Positions 11,391 to 22,547 of a stretch of 64,000 nucleotides of DNA are shown in pieces. A program made the position numbers and the translations under genes. The DNA comes from Meconema thalassinum. Lineage: Eukaryota; Arthropoda; Insecta; Orthoptera; Tettigoniidae. Position 1 is the stretch's first letter. Each line of letters begins with the position of its first letter. The notes under the pieces were generated by a model that saw nothing but the letters and a program-made list of their open reading frames with translations, was not told where the DNA came from and did not search any database. Location of the stretch: the NCBI GenBank assembly GCA_946902985.2, contig OX336393.1:48065131-48129130 (forward strand), in the 5' to 3' direction.

Positions 11391-11955
11391 CTCTCATCAA
11401 GTCGGCAACCATTGGACTCCAGCTGAGTCCAGCATTGCTTCCGCTTGCTTGTGCCGGGCTCTTCTCCATCTTCTCTCATGTCGTCCTCTCTTGGTCAACT
11501 TGTGTTCTCTTCTGACCCCGACGGTATTAGGGTATCCCAGGCCTAGGGAGTCTCTTCCTTTCCCGCCTTTATTGGCCCTTGTCTCGTCTTTCCCGATCCC
11601 TCATTCTTCGAAAGGTCAGACCTCTTGTTTTCCTTTCAGGTACCTCCTGCCTTCTGCTCAAGGCCCTCAAGGAGGCAGGTGTATGGTGCACCCTGGATAG
11701 CGCTACACCCTCAAGAGCTCACAGTTGGTGAGTTCGGGAGTTGGTGACCCCGAGGGATTCATAAGCCTGGTCCGATTTTCCCCTCTTTTTCCATTGCCTT
11801 TGGGGAGGAACCTCTCCTCCTTCCATTTCCTCTCTGTTTTTCTTGGCTCTCCTTCTTTCCAAGTCCCTCAATTCTCATTCTTCGAGGGTTGAGGACATTT
11901 TCTTTCCTCCTGTCTTTTATTTACATTCATCTCCTATTTATTTCCCACTACCATT
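11388..11955 (+). mobile_element. Family D retroposon, 5' part
   Basis: Matches the order of blocks in the 35.2-kb copy: 'GCATTGCTTCC', 'TTGTTCTCTTC..ACC.CGACGG', 'TATTAGGGTATCC.AGGCCTA', 'CCTGCCTTCTGCTCAAGG' and 'AAGTCCCTCAATTCTCATTC'. The 3' block with the (ATC)n tail is missing here, although a detached 3' end lies at 13119-13202. Short forward frames inside it are simply the sequence of this repeat. Confidence 0.65.
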
Positions 11956-11961
11956 ACCCGT

Positions 11962-11977
11962 CGCGGCTTCGCCCGCG
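11962..11977 (-). other. GC-rich hairpin resembling a Helitron 3' end
   Basis: CGCGG-CTTCGC-CCGCG stem-loop in AT-rich surroundings at the broken edge of family D. On the reverse strand it reads as a CGCGGGCGAAGCCGCG hairpin with GGGTA after it, a form seen near Helitron 3' termini, but the expected CTRR end is not clear. Weak evidence. Confidence 0.3.
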
Positions 11978-11979
11978 AA

Positions 11980-12720
11980 TATTCTAGTTGTAAAGAGTAC
12001 ACTTAGCAAAATCTCAATCATGAATGCTATGACTGATTTATCCTTGATATGAATAATCAGACTTTATCAATTCAGTGGTTAGGGGTTTGTCATTCCTTCA
12101 TAGGTATATCAGAGCGAAGTTAGTTTTCCGGCAATATCACAGACACTGTTAATTTAAGGGCCTTTAAATGTGTTTTCGGAGACCCTTTATAGTCGGGTGA
12201 AAAAGACCTTTCGTACCACACTCACACGTGAAAATTGCGTGAAAAAATTCTACAGTGCCCCTTGACCCCCTTAAGCGCATTATACTGTATGTATTGATGA
12301 ATTTTACAGCTTAATTTGGTTCAATGATAACCTTATAACCGTCTGGAAACTTTCACAGTAATGTAATAATTGGAATTGCATTGCGTCTTACAGAAATAGA
12401 TGGACCTGTGAGATTCTGTTACCATGGTTACCGTGTTGCATTCTTTTATTATTGCATTGTAAATATTCATGTTTTAAGGTATTTATTTAATTGTGAGGCA
12501 TTTAAAGAGTAAGTGAGTGCGTTTCGCTTACGCATTGGGTTATACTGAACCTGTAGGTACCCCATATGTGTAGGTTGGTGTTAATGGGACCTTACTTTCG
12601 GTACAAAACTGGAATGGGACCTTAGCAAAAAAATATAGGGGGGGAGGGGGTGGGTATCCTCTTGAAGTTAGTAATTCAGTAGTGATTTTTAGTTGTAGGT
12701 TCCAATTGATCACCTTTCAT
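11980..12720. other. No gene recognised
   Basis: Contains a few homopolymer runs, such as a G-run near 12638-12650, but nothing that I can name. Confidence 0.35.
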
Positions 12721-12723
12721 AGC

Positions 12724-13118
12724 TTGCCACGGTGGGTGAGTGGTTATCGTGTCGCACTACCAACCCCCCAAGCTTGCAGGTTCGCTCCTGGCCGTGTTAA
12801 GTTAATTTTTGAAAGGCGAAAAAAATCACGGGACGCATATCATACGTTGTTGGCATGTTAAAGAACCCATTTGAATTCAGTAGGCCGTGTTCATAATGGC
12901 AAAATTAATCTCGAGATTTTTTGCCAACACAAAAGTTCCTCCTTTCACCACTAGAAAGCGCTATAGTGTCAAGGAGCTTAGATATCTAACCTCCTTGACT
13001 ATCATAGCGCTCCAAGGAACAACAAAATTCGTCATGCATGCTGCCCTCTGGGCGTGAAGTAACAAAGCTTGCGCCTGGCACCCGAGGCTATACGATGTTA
13101 TTAATATTATTATTATCT
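12724..13118 (+). mobile_element. tRNA-headed SINE with an internal hairpin
   Basis: The head CCACGGTGGGTGAGTGGTTA resembles a pol III A box, and GCAGGTTCGCTCCTGG about 45 bases on resembles a B box, so the head is tRNA-derived. The body is non-coding and ends in an ATT-rich run at about 13098-13118. Within the body, AGCGCTATAGTGTCAAGGAG (12957-12976) is nearly complementary to CTCCTTGACTATCATAGCGC at about 12990-13010, making a stem of about 20 bp with one bulge. Confidence 0.65.
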
Positions 13119-13202
13119 TTCACTTTCACTATTACCCAAACCATTAGGGGCTGATAACATAGATGTTAGGCCCCTTAAAACCTTATTTATCATCATCATC
13201 AT
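13119..13202 (+). mobile_element. Family D 3' end with (ATC)n tail
   Basis: Holds the terminal block AACCATTAGGGGCTGATAAC and GATGTTAGGCCCCTTAAAAC, followed by ATCATCATCATC. Only the last ~80 bases of the retroposon are present, the usual result of 5' truncation. Confidence 0.65.
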
Positions 13203-13413
13203 GCATTCAGCCAACCTTGCTCTCTTTACCCTGCTGTGTTTCCGAAGATAATCTTCTTGGGCATATGACCTTGCTGTCTCCCCCCCTCAACCCTCCGACA
13301 CTTGCGCTAGTAATAGATACAGCGTTACTCGCGCGGGCTACATATGGAGCCCAAACAGTTATTCAATCTGATGGACTCGCACACGTTAATTTTGGAGTTC
13401 AGTTTCAATAATA

Positions 13414-13920
13414 CTAGGGCGCCCGTGCTGCTCCACAATATTATTTTTCAATATTGGAATTAAAAAATTACGACATTAAGCAATAGTTTATATTCATTAT
13501 TTCACAATATTTTCTTCCAGACAAAGTTCGCTGTGCGTCGACCTTTAGGTTTAATTTCTACTTTTACATCTTTAAATGATTTTCCTCGGGCAACATACAA
13601 CAATCCATGGCCTAAGACAGGATCAGGCAAGTAGATTCCAACTCGATGAAGCGTTTGACCCTGCGCTTTGTTGATTGTAATACAAAACGCTAGTGTAATA
13701 GGAAATTGCCGTCATTGTAGTGTCAGATGGTGACAAATCTACGCAAGGTAGCAGTATTCGCTCACCACTATTCACATCAGTTAGACCTTAGAAATCTATG
13801 ATATTGTCGTATTGTACATTTTTTTTAATCTATTGGCTTCGTCCCGTTCAGTAATATCTTAGTTGCATTGAAACTCCTAAGGAACATTACAATTGCACCT
13901 TCTTTCAAAGTCAGTACATG
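13414..13920 (-). pseudogene. Helitron-type PIF1-like helicase C-terminal remnant
   Basis: The reverse strand encodes, in pieces, KEGAIVMFLRSF..LLNGTKPI and then TINKAQGQTLHRVGIYLPDP followed by VLGHGLLYVARGKSF. The KAQGQT and LYVA-type segments are the last helicase motifs (V/VI) of the PIF1-family helicase in Helitron Rep/Hel proteins. Frameshifts and stops lie between the two pieces, so it is dead. Beyond the stop, the reverse strand reaches GCACGGGCGCCCTAG|T at 13413-13428. CTAG followed by T is the classic Helitron 3' end and insertion context. This is independent evidence that rolling-circle transposons act in this genome. Confidence 0.7.
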
Positions 13921-13924
13921 GGGA

Positions 13925-14066
13925 GGTAACTACCTCACTCCTCTTCTTGCCTAGAACGCCTCAAAATAGAGCTGCCTTGGGTTTATGTGGGAATCTACTC
14001 ACATAACGTAACGGCGGTACTTTTTGAGGATCCAACCTGCCTTCGGGCTGACTACCTAACAGACAG
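13925..14066 (-). mobile_element. Family G interspersed repeat, fragment
   Basis: The reverse complement matches 60100-60240: GTCTGTCTGTTAGGTAGT, a Gly/Ala-free non-coding body with 'CTCAAAAAGTACCGCCGTTA', 'GTTATGTGAGTAGATTCCCA' and 'AAGAAGAGGAGTGAGGTAGT'. No coding signal. Two unlinked copies show it is dispersed. Confidence 0.6.
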
Positions 14067-14069
14067 ACA

Positions 14070-14424
14070 TGGGGAGGTAGACCACTCATCTCAAGCCTGT
14101 TCAAAAATTCAGTGATAAAAAGCAAAACTTCAATTTTCTTCTTCAGTTACCTACGTATTCACACTCGTGTAAAATCTAGAAGTTCCAGGAAGTAGATCTG
14201 AAACTACCCTATTAATTTCATGTCAATGTTGATTTTGCGGTGCAAGAAAATGAAAAATTAGAAGTAATATTGAATGTCCACTCATAACTTTCCTGAGAAT
14301 CAGCCGATTTGAAAAGTTAAGAGCTCGAATGAAAGAGCGTGATCCACCGAGTGTTAATAGACTAAAACGACATGCGTACCTCAAGTAAAACCAAAGATAT
14401 GATTATTTCAAAGATAAAAAAAGT
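14070..14424. other. No gene recognised
   Basis: A spacer with one motif block (near 14290-14345) of unknown origin. I see no feature to name. Confidence 0.3.
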
Positions 14425-16890
14425 TCATCCTTCACTGGTTATTTTGCTTCGTAAATAACGGAGGTCTCCTACTTCCTTCAGCTTTTCACCTGCCAATTTG
14501 ATGTCCATAGAGGTTTCTGATTTATTTCGGCTGCATTCCAATATTCTTGTTTTGCATTTATTAATTTTCATCATGTATTCTTTCCGTAAGACAGAGTCCA
14601 TACCATTCAAAAACTCGTTCAAATCCTCAGGCTTGTCGGCCAAGGTGACGATGTCATCAGCAAATCTCAAAGTTGAAATTATTTCTCCTTGAATCTTCAC
14701 TCCCACTTTAAATTTTTCTCCAATTTCCTTCATTGCTTGTTCAATGTATAGATTGAAAAGTTTGGGTGATAAGTTGCAGCTTTGCCTTACATCTTTATGA
14801 ATACCAGCTTCTCCCTCATGTCCTTCAGCTCGAATGACTGCTGTCTGGTTTCTGTATAGAGTGTAGATCACACTCCTATACCTGTACTTTATACCAATCG
14901 TTTTCAAAATGTCAAACAATTTAGTCCAATCAAAGGTTATCAAAAGTCTTTTCTAAGTTTACAAACGCCATGAATGTTCTCTTAACCTTCCTTATTCTAC
15001 TTTCCAAAATCTGTCGAAGACTAGGTACAGGTTGCCTTGTCCCTACATTTCTCCTGAAACCAAACTGGTCTTCACCCAACTCCGTTTCTATCTGGTTTTC
15101 AATCCTCTTGTAAATTATTCTAACCGGGATCTTTGAAGCATGAGTAATCCAGCTGATTATACGGTAATCTTCACATCTGTCTGCTCCCACTTTCTTCGTA
15201 TAGGGATGATAACATTATCCTTGATATCAGAAGGTACCTCACCTGTCTCATAAATCCTACACACCAAGTGAAATAACCTGATCAGACCTTCATCTCCTAT
15301 GCAGCATAGCAACTCAATCTGTAAACCATCTATGCCTGGTGCTTTATTCCTGCTGAAGTCTTCCAATGCTCTGTCAAATTCTGATCTCAATATTAAATCT
15401 CCTTTTGCATCCTCATCAATTTCCTCTTCCCTTTCCATTACAAGATTCTCAATCTCCCTTCCCTTATAGGAACACTCTATGTAATCTTTCCATCTCTCAA
15501 ACTTTTCTTCCCTATCTGTTAGAGGCTTTCCATCTGTGTCCTTAATATTACAGCACTTAGTCTTCTTTTCCCCAAAAGTATTCTTAATCCTTCGATAAGC
15601 TGCGTCTACTTTTCCTAATTTGAGACAATTTTCTATACCTGCACATTTCTCTTTCAGCCATTCTTCTTTCGCTTCCTTGCACTTCTTGTTAACCTCATTT
15701 CTCAGACGTCTGTATTCTGCTTTCCCCTTTTCATCTCTTACATTCTTGTGTTTCCGCATTTCATGCATCAATTATAGTATATCCTGAGTGACCCACGGTT
15801 TTCTACCTATTCTTTTTTCCTACCAATGTTTTCTTCTGCGAATCTTGTTATTTCATTCTTCAAAAGTGCCCATTCGTCTGCAATTGAAGTTTGTTTAGGG
15901 TTTTTCATTAGTTCTTCCTTTATATTCTCCTTGAATCTTTCGTTTACATCTTTCTCTTTCGGTCTCTCTATTGCCCACCTTTTAGGCTTTTGACCTTTCT
16001 TCAGTTTCTTCAACTTTAATCTGCATTTCATTACAACCAGATTGTGGTAAGAGTTTATGTCAGCACCGGGATATGTTTTACAACCCAAAATATGATTTCG
16101 CATCCTCTGCTTGACCATAATGAAGTCGATTTGGTAACGTCTTGTATCTCTTGGTATCATCCATGTGTATATTCTTCTATTGTGATTATTGAATAAGGTG
16201 TTAGCTATGACCAACTCATGCTCGGCGCAGAATTTCTTCAACCTGCTTCCTCGATCATTCCTTTCACTTAATCCGAATTCTCCTACTATCTTCCCTTCTC
16301 TTCCTTTTCCTACCACAGTATTCCTATCACTCATTAATAGACTATAACATTTGTATCACCCTTGATATACGCGTACCTCAATATTTCATCTATTTCTTCG
16401 TATACCTTTTCAACATCTTCATCATCAGCTTGACTGTAGGTATATAGACTTGTACCTCTGTGGTGCACGTATGTTTTGTATTGATTTTGCTACAATAAAT
16501 CGTTCACTATATTGCTCATAATATTCCACCCGCTGTCCAAGTTTCCTACTCAATACGAGGCCAACCCCTGCTTGGCCATTGTTTGATTTAGTGCTAATGA
16601 CCCTATAGTCTCCTGACCAAAAGTCATGTTCTTCCTGCCAGCGCATTTCACTAATCCCAACCAAATCCAACCTAAATCTATCCATTTCCTTTTCTTAGTT
16701 TTCTAACCTTCCACTGCCTAGAAGACTTCTAACATTCCACGCTCCGATCCGTAGAATGTCAGATTTCCTCTTTGTCACTTCTGTGTTGTTAACCCCCTCT
16801 CGAGTAGTCCCCACCCAGAGATCCGAACGGGGGACAAGTTTACCTCCGGATTGAAATTTTACAAGGGAGGAGGCCATCATCACATATAAT
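14425..16890 (-). mobile_element. Non-LTR retrotransposon (endonuclease + reverse transcriptase), inactive, 3' end missing
   Basis: Reverse-strand frames in order: AWNVRSLLGSGRLEN (start of an apurinic-type endonuclease) at ~16700-16760; LDLVGISEMRWQE at ~16660; IANTLFNNHNRRIYTW and YQIDFIMVKQR (endonuclease C-terminal part) at ~16120-16240; KAPGIDGLQIELL at ~15330; EDQFGFRRNVGTR at ~15050; STLRFADDIVTLAD, the reverse transcriptase active site with its two aspartates, near 14640-14680. Layout and motifs fit an RTE/BovB- or L1-like element that nicks DNA and copies its RNA at the break. Frameshifts near 16330, 15790, 15180 and 14940 and internal stops disable it. The thumb and C-terminus are absent here but present in the sister copy at 52.9 kb, which is very similar where they overlap. 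Confidence 0.85.
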
Positions 16891-18164
16891 TATGCATAGA
16901 GATGTGCATATCTTCGGGAATAGCATTACGGCTGTAGTTTCCCGTTGCTTTCAGCCGTGCAGCAGAACGCAGTGTAGCCATTAGTTGGCTAATGTTATCA
17001 ATATCTTAACCGTCTATAAGACAAGTAAAGAATTTATTTATTCTAAAAGACTGCTACTCCATTTCAGAATAAAGTAATAGATCAATTCTACCAACAAAAA
17101 TACGTAGGCCTAAAGCCTTGATATCTTCAGTCAGACAAATTAATTAATTAAAAAGCAAGAAATTAATATGAGGAATAAACTTTCTTGCTGGCAATAAGGT
17201 GAAAGAAGTTCCTCTACACCATGCAAGAGAATGATGTGTATGTGATATATCCAACAGGCAGTGCAGATTACACAGCCTCCAAACTCCTGAACCGCTGTGA
17301 AGTTCGGGGTCACAAACGTAAAATAATGTGTAGTGCCATTGTTATTATGAAGCCGTAGATCATCGTTAAGCTAATCAATAAACGACAATATTGCAGATAT
17401 CTGCTCCCTAATGTTAATGTCGCCAATGTAATGGTCATAACACTTCATTCTATAACAATAACAAGCCTAGAATACTCTCCATCCATGGCATATTCTGATT
17501 GGAAGTCCGATAGCACGGCAAACATTTACACAGAGCTCACTTCTATTTCCGTGAATCAGTTGGCTGTTCATATGCTCAAGAAACAATTGAATGACTCTTT
17601 CCAAAGCGTCTCAACTGACATTACATTTACGAAGCTAGTTCAGGCGTAGTTCTTGGTTACGGGGCCAAGGTCTCTATGGACTCGGTAAATGAGCGAGTTC
17701 GTATCCCCACCGTTGCACGCCGTTTGGAATGGTTTTCCCTGATTTCCCATTTTCATCTCCAGTCAAATGCCAGGGCGTTTCCTTTCGAAAGAGTTGTAGT
17801 ATGTGATCCTCAGATCGCCATTTTTTGCGGAAGCGCTGGACGTCCGGGAAGGTCCGGAAGCTGCTAGCACAGAATGGATCAGCGAAGATCTGTGCAGTCT
17901 AACGAAGCCTGGACGAGATCATGATCATCATGTAAGTATGCTAAAGTGTATATTTAACGAAACGCAAGCTCTTAAAGCAGAGGACGGTTTGTGCCAAAAT
18001 CTTCCAAATCGTCTCAATAGTAGATTTAGTGAACTACATATGACAAAGGATGTGGTCTAACGCATGGTGTCCATGACTTGTAATTTTAGTGTGTAACCAT
18101 GCCGCCAAGACGCAAGGGGCGTTTGGTTAATACACAAAATATTGAAAAGTGGAATAATACACTT
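16890..18164. other. No gene recognised
   Basis: Several short forward frames (17431-17649, 17676-17867, 17803-18060) show no family signature and overlap in different frames. I cannot support any of them as a gene. Confidence 0.35.
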
Positions 18165-19696
18165 AACAAGTAGTTCCGTGAAGAACTAAAGCCTATTTTC
18201 ATATATCCTACTTATTTTAATTGCCTCTATCAACATACAAAATTTCAGATTGATTGCTGTTATAGAATCGTAGATATTGAGAACCGACTAAATATTACGG
18301 ATGGTCGCCATGTTGGAATTTTTTATATGTAGGTCCTAGAGTTATGTACTGTTGCATGAAGATTATTGTGTACGTGTAGCATTCAAACTTCAATGGCATC
18401 ATTAGGACACAAGAAGTAAAAACGAGATTTTAAAATTTCGCACAGCTGCCCTCTTGTGGTTATGGAAACAATTGAAAAAATTAAATGCCAGTGGATTAAT
18501 ATTTGGATAAGGATTTATTGTACCAAGTGTCACTGCACCCCGATGGTTAAATTCCGAGAAATGACCATGTGAATATTTATACATCGCGTCGCCGCCATGT
18601 TGGATTTGTGATCACGAGGTTATTGAAACACCTACAGGTGAACTTATGTTCATAGCCCCCAATGAACATTAATACATTCAATTTGATTGCTGTAATAGAT
18701 TCGTAGATATTGAGATCCATCTAAATGTTTCGGACGGTCGCCATGTTGGATTGTTATATGTATAGGCCATAGAGTCATGTACCATTAAAGGAAAATTAAT
18801 GTGTAGTTTGATTATTCAAACTTTCACTTCGATCGCATGATTACGACACAAGAAATAAAAATTTAATTTTAAAATTTGCACAGCCACCATCTTGAGGTTA
18901 TGTAAGCAATTGAACTAAATTAGATACCAGTGCATTACAATGTGTATACACATTTCCTGTACCAAGTTTCATTGAGTTTGGATCCTTAAATCGCGAGAAC
19001 CGTTTATTTAAAATGTTCCACTTCACTTGGCCGCCATATTCGTTTTGTAGTTAACCGATTTTTGAAAGTCTTATAACTTAGATGTACTTCCAGTAGTGCC
19101 CTATATCTCTGTACAAAATTTCAGGGTGATACCGCTAATAGTTTCAGAGATATAGAATGCCGGTGAAATATTTCACACAGCCGCCATCTTGAGGTTATGT
19201 AAACAATTGAACGAAGTTAGATGTCGGTGCATTTCAATGTGTGTAAACATATACTGTATCAAGTTTTATTGCGTTTGATTGGTTAAATCGTGAGAAACGT
19301 CTATTTAAAAGTCGCAACTTCGATTGGCCGCCATGTTGGTTTTGTAGTTACCGGGTTTTCAAGAGTCACATAGGTGAATTTCTAGTAATTCCCTTTATTA
19401 CCGTACAAAATTCTAGGGTGATATCTGTATTAGTTACGGAGGTATTGAATGCTGATGAAATATTTCGCACAGCCGCCATGTTGGATCGGTGAGACGTAAC
19501 AAAATTTGAATGGCACGGTCGGGGTCGTTCGGGATAGTGCTATGAACTTACCGAGTTTCATTGTAATCGTTCCAGCCGTTTAGAAGTTATTAGTGGTGGG
19601 GGGGGGACACACACGATCACACGCACACACACACAGACACACGGACAAAAGGTGATCTCATAAGCCTATTTTTTCATAAATGAAAATAGGCTAAAA
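18165..19696 (+). mobile_element. Family B HINE-like repeat (copy B2, near complete)
   Basis: 5' end AACAAGTAGTTCCGTGAAGAAC with the hairpin AGTTC-N6-GAACT, then AGCCTATTTTCATATATCCT. The body carries at least five blocks with GCCGCCATGTTGG or GCCGCCATCTTGAGG, spaced roughly 140-300 bases apart. 3' part: 'TCGTTCCAGCCGTTTAGAAG', a G-run, (AC)n at ~19605-19645, GGTGATCTCATAAGCC, and the stem-loop AGCCTATTTTTTCAT / ATGAAAATAGGCT ending in AAAAC. About 1.53 kb and without coding capacity. Best reference copy for the family. Confidence 0.8.
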
Positions 19697-19795
19697 CCAG
19701 AAAGTAGAAAGATTCAGCGACTAACCTGGAACGATTTGATTTGGAGATCCTGCGGTTTTACATCTTACATGTGAGCGGCTTCGGTGGCGTAGTCG

Positions 19796-19796
<1 letters not shown>

Positions 19797-19860
<64 letters not shown>

Positions 19861-20252
19861 AGAAATGATTTTCCAGTCAGTCAATACGATTGTGCTAAAT
19901 AAGATTAGACTTCAAGAATTGTTTATCCAGTTATTGACACATTTCTCGAACAAGGAGCAGGGGAAAGATAATTACGATGACACATTTCGTTTGTAAGGCG
20001 AGCATCATCAGATCCGTTTTTTTTTTTGGCTTGAATTAAGGTCCGGGGATATTTATAAATACAATGATATGTATTATTGTTACGTATGTTCTTAATGACT
20101 TGTAACGCCTCAGCCATTCCGTTTCTCAGTTTTGCCTCACGAGGCTGAGTGAACTCCGTTCCAAAATTAAATTTCTTGGCAGACCGGAAATTGAACCATG
20201 ACCTCTGGGGCGACAGCCAAGAAGGCTAGCCGCTACACCAGGTGGTGGACTT
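19797..20252 (-). mobile_element. tRNA-headed SINE (family E, copy 1) with hammerhead-like motif and (TAA)n tail
   Basis: On the reverse strand: a head with GGTGTAGCGGCTAGC (A-box-like) and GGTCATGGTTCAATTTCC (B-box-like) at about 20180-20240, a ~200-base body, the hammerhead-like motif at 19976-20015, then ATTGACTGACTGGAAAATCA and TTTCTGTTAATAATAAT leading into a long (TAA)n tail. The tail is joined directly to the first 25 bases of another SINE head (GCGGCTTCGGTGGCGTAGTC at ~19774), which it interrupts. A second copy lies at 33.3 kb. Confidence 0.65.
19976..20015 (-). ncRNA. Minimal type I hammerhead-like motif in SINE E copy 1
   Basis: Reverse strand order: GGAT (stem I), CTGATGA (core), T, a decayed stem II (GCTCG-CCTTA-CAAAC), GAAA (core), T-GT-G (tiny stem III), TC cleavage dinucleotide, ATC (stem I partner). 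The two core boxes and stem I are intact. Two mismatches in stem II and U for C after GAAA would weaken it; the latter and one stem II change look like CpG decay. Probably inactive in this copy. Confidence 0.5.
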
Positions 20253-20340
20253 AAGCTCTTTCAACTCGACAGTTATTGACTGTTATTGTCGTTGGTCGAC
20301 AATCCAGTCGGTTATGTTGTTATTATGATTATCATCATTT

Positions 20341-20860
20341 AGCGGCTTCGATGGCGTAGTTGGTAGCATGCTGAGCTTCTAAGCCCAAGGTCGCGGGTTC
20401 AAACCCGGCCGAAGTTGTCGGATTTTTTAAGAGCGTTAAAATCCCTCAGTATGCCTTCCTTCTGAGGGGAAGTAAAGCCGGCGGTCCCATGTCATAGATT
20501 TATGGCATGATAAAGAACCTTTCACTAATTACACCTGTGTGAAGCTAAATTAAGATTTGACTAACGTTCTTAGTTCCAACGTTCGTCACCAGAAGCCGAC
20601 TGCGGTGGCCTCTAATAACCAAGTTCAGAACTAGTTGGTCGTTGACGGTGGCGTTAGGTAGCAAATGTTGGAACTACTTGAAAATCAAATGTATGCAGTC
20701 CATACTTGAATTAAAAAGCAGTTAACACACACTAATACAGCCATCACAATTAACACCGGTTATCAGACAGATTCTACACACGCCCAAAGTACACGGGGCT
20801 ACATGACCGCGTTGTCGCAGCCCCTAAACTGAGGAACCAACAAACCAACCAACCAACCAT
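20341..20860 (+). mobile_element. SINE S1, full length, tRNA head and (AACC)n-like tail
   Basis: Head GCGGCTTCGATGGCGTAGTT and GGTAGCATGCTGAGC (A-box region) with GCGGGTTCAAACCCGGCC (B-box region) ~45 bases later, the spacing of a tRNA-derived pol III promoter. The ~430-base body includes 'GAGGGGAAGTAAAGCCGGCG' and 'GACTGCGGTGGCCTCTAATA', and the tail is ACCAACAAACCAACCAACCA. Other copies: 33764, 43709 and 58475. The copies differ by scattered changes and small gaps. Confidence 0.8.
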
Positions 20861-20869
20861 CTTATATGT

Positions 20870-21690
20870 GGATAAAAATAAAGTCGATTTTTTGTAATAT
20901 ATTGAAAATCCGGTACCCGGTTGGATTGTCAAATCAGGCTGGATGGGCGGGATATAGGATAGTTGCCGGATATGCGTCTCAACTTTAATACTTCAATAAT
21001 AACACGGCACAGATTATTGCGATGTTACAGTTAGCTACGACTAAGATAATTTGTGAAGATATTTCCAGGACAGAAATCCCTTAACCGATCGTGGACGTTG
21101 AGTTGTGACCGCAACCTCAAAACATTTCCTGAAACGCCAAGTAGTTACCGACTTTCCGTCTCTCAAAGGTATCGAGCTAGAACATCATTATCGGCTGTTC
21201 AAATGGCTTCTTGTCGATTCACCATGTTGGGGCGTGTGAAGGGTTGACGGTAAGGGTTTACTGCCGCTCCCTGGGGGCAGCACGGAGACTAACTCAATCC
21301 CCACAGACGAGGCGCTAATCTCGTTCCTAGTCCGGAGCCGGGACTGGACGACGCGACGCTGAAATAGCTTGTCATTATCTTCTAGATCAAATAACTCATA
21401 ACATCGATCCTACACTGGACTGAGACATCCTCAGTGGACAGGAATTCTTCCCTTCAATACAGAGGCGGTAACTTGGGATGCCTTCAGAGTCAAACTTGGA
21501 TTATAAGTTGGAGTAAGTTAGAAACTAACGTCGGGTCGTTCTGTGGAGGTTTCTCCATTTTAATATTCTCAGATCTTTTTTATTAATAGAAATTTCAGTC
21601 GGTCAACACGAAAGTCCCCAAAGTCCCAATACAATAACTTCCGGAAATGAGACAAGCCTACATGACATCATTATCAACTCAGTTACATTT
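20870..21690. other. No gene recognised
   Basis: Mixed sequence. Near 21595-21630 there is a TTTCAGTCGGTCAACACG block, which is also the 3' part of the SINE E/S2 families, so a SINE end may be buried here. The small frame at 21053-21247 has no family signature. Confidence 0.35.
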
Positions 21691-21694
21691 GAGT

Positions 21695-22060
21695 GTGCGA
21701 TGAAACTAACTTATCTAACCAACTACAATGAGCAAAGTTTTTTTTATGTGTAACATCTTTCCACTCGGTAGCTGGACATTTTTGTGGGAGTGATTTTGGA
21801 AAAGGGACGGAAGTGGATGGGACAGAAATGGATGGGACGGAAGTGCATGGGACGGAAACAATGAGCGCGCGTGATGGCGGAGATCGGTACAACGACGTAC
21901 TGTATGCCATGTGGCTATGGCGAATGTATATCCCATACAGTTTAGTTCAAGGTTTGGAGACCCCATTTAAGATATTCCTACAAAAAATAATCTTCAAGTT
22001 GTCGTTCATTGGTGTGAAAATATTCATTTTATCATATTTGCTGAAAACAATTACGATTTA
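21695..22060 (+). repeat. Family F repeat with a 15-bp minisatellite
   Basis: Shares 'GTGTAACATCTTTC', 'GGTAGCTGGACAT', 'GGGAGTGATTTTGGAAAA' and 'CCATGTGGCTATGGCGAATG' with 61690-61900, so it is dispersed. At 21803-21861 the unit GGGACGGAAGTGGAT is repeated about four times with small changes; the other copy has only one to two units. No coding signal. Confidence 0.55.
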
Positions 22061-22547
22061 TTAAATCTTCATACTTTTGCTTTATTCTTAATTAATCTAA
22101 GCACTCGATATACTCTTGGCCATGTGGCTATGTGGAATCCATATCGCACCAACAAACACTCCAAACAACGTAGGAATTCAGTATGTTAACGCCGACTACT
22201 AACAATAATTGAAACTTCGTTGGTCTAAACATATCGCTGAGAGAAACACATTTAATATACTTTCAGCACACTTAATTTTTAATCGCGCCTATACTTGGCA
22301 GTGCGCTCTATCGGCAAAACGAGGCCATTTTCAATAACATCGCTGGCATGGGTTCACTAACTAGCCGGTATAGAGCGCAGCTCGCATCAAGTAGGCAGTG
22401 GATTGCTTCCGCCACGGCAAATAACAATATTATGATTCATTACGGTCAGGATTTGGCAGTGGAGTTTTTATAAGTAGTTATTTCAACGACCAACAGAGTT
22501 CACTGTCAACAAGGGAGTTGCGCTCCCGGGACACACATAGTAGTAAT
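22061..22547. other. No gene recognised; small inverted repeat
   Basis: Only a short inverted pair is notable (GTGCGCTCTAT near 22301 and ATAGAGCGCAGC near 22369). Its meaning is unknown. Confidence 0.35.

Noticed and set aside
14498..14692. Forward frame over the LINE (also 52952-53146 reverse)
   Set aside because: These are the same antisense reading of the LINE palm region in its two copies.
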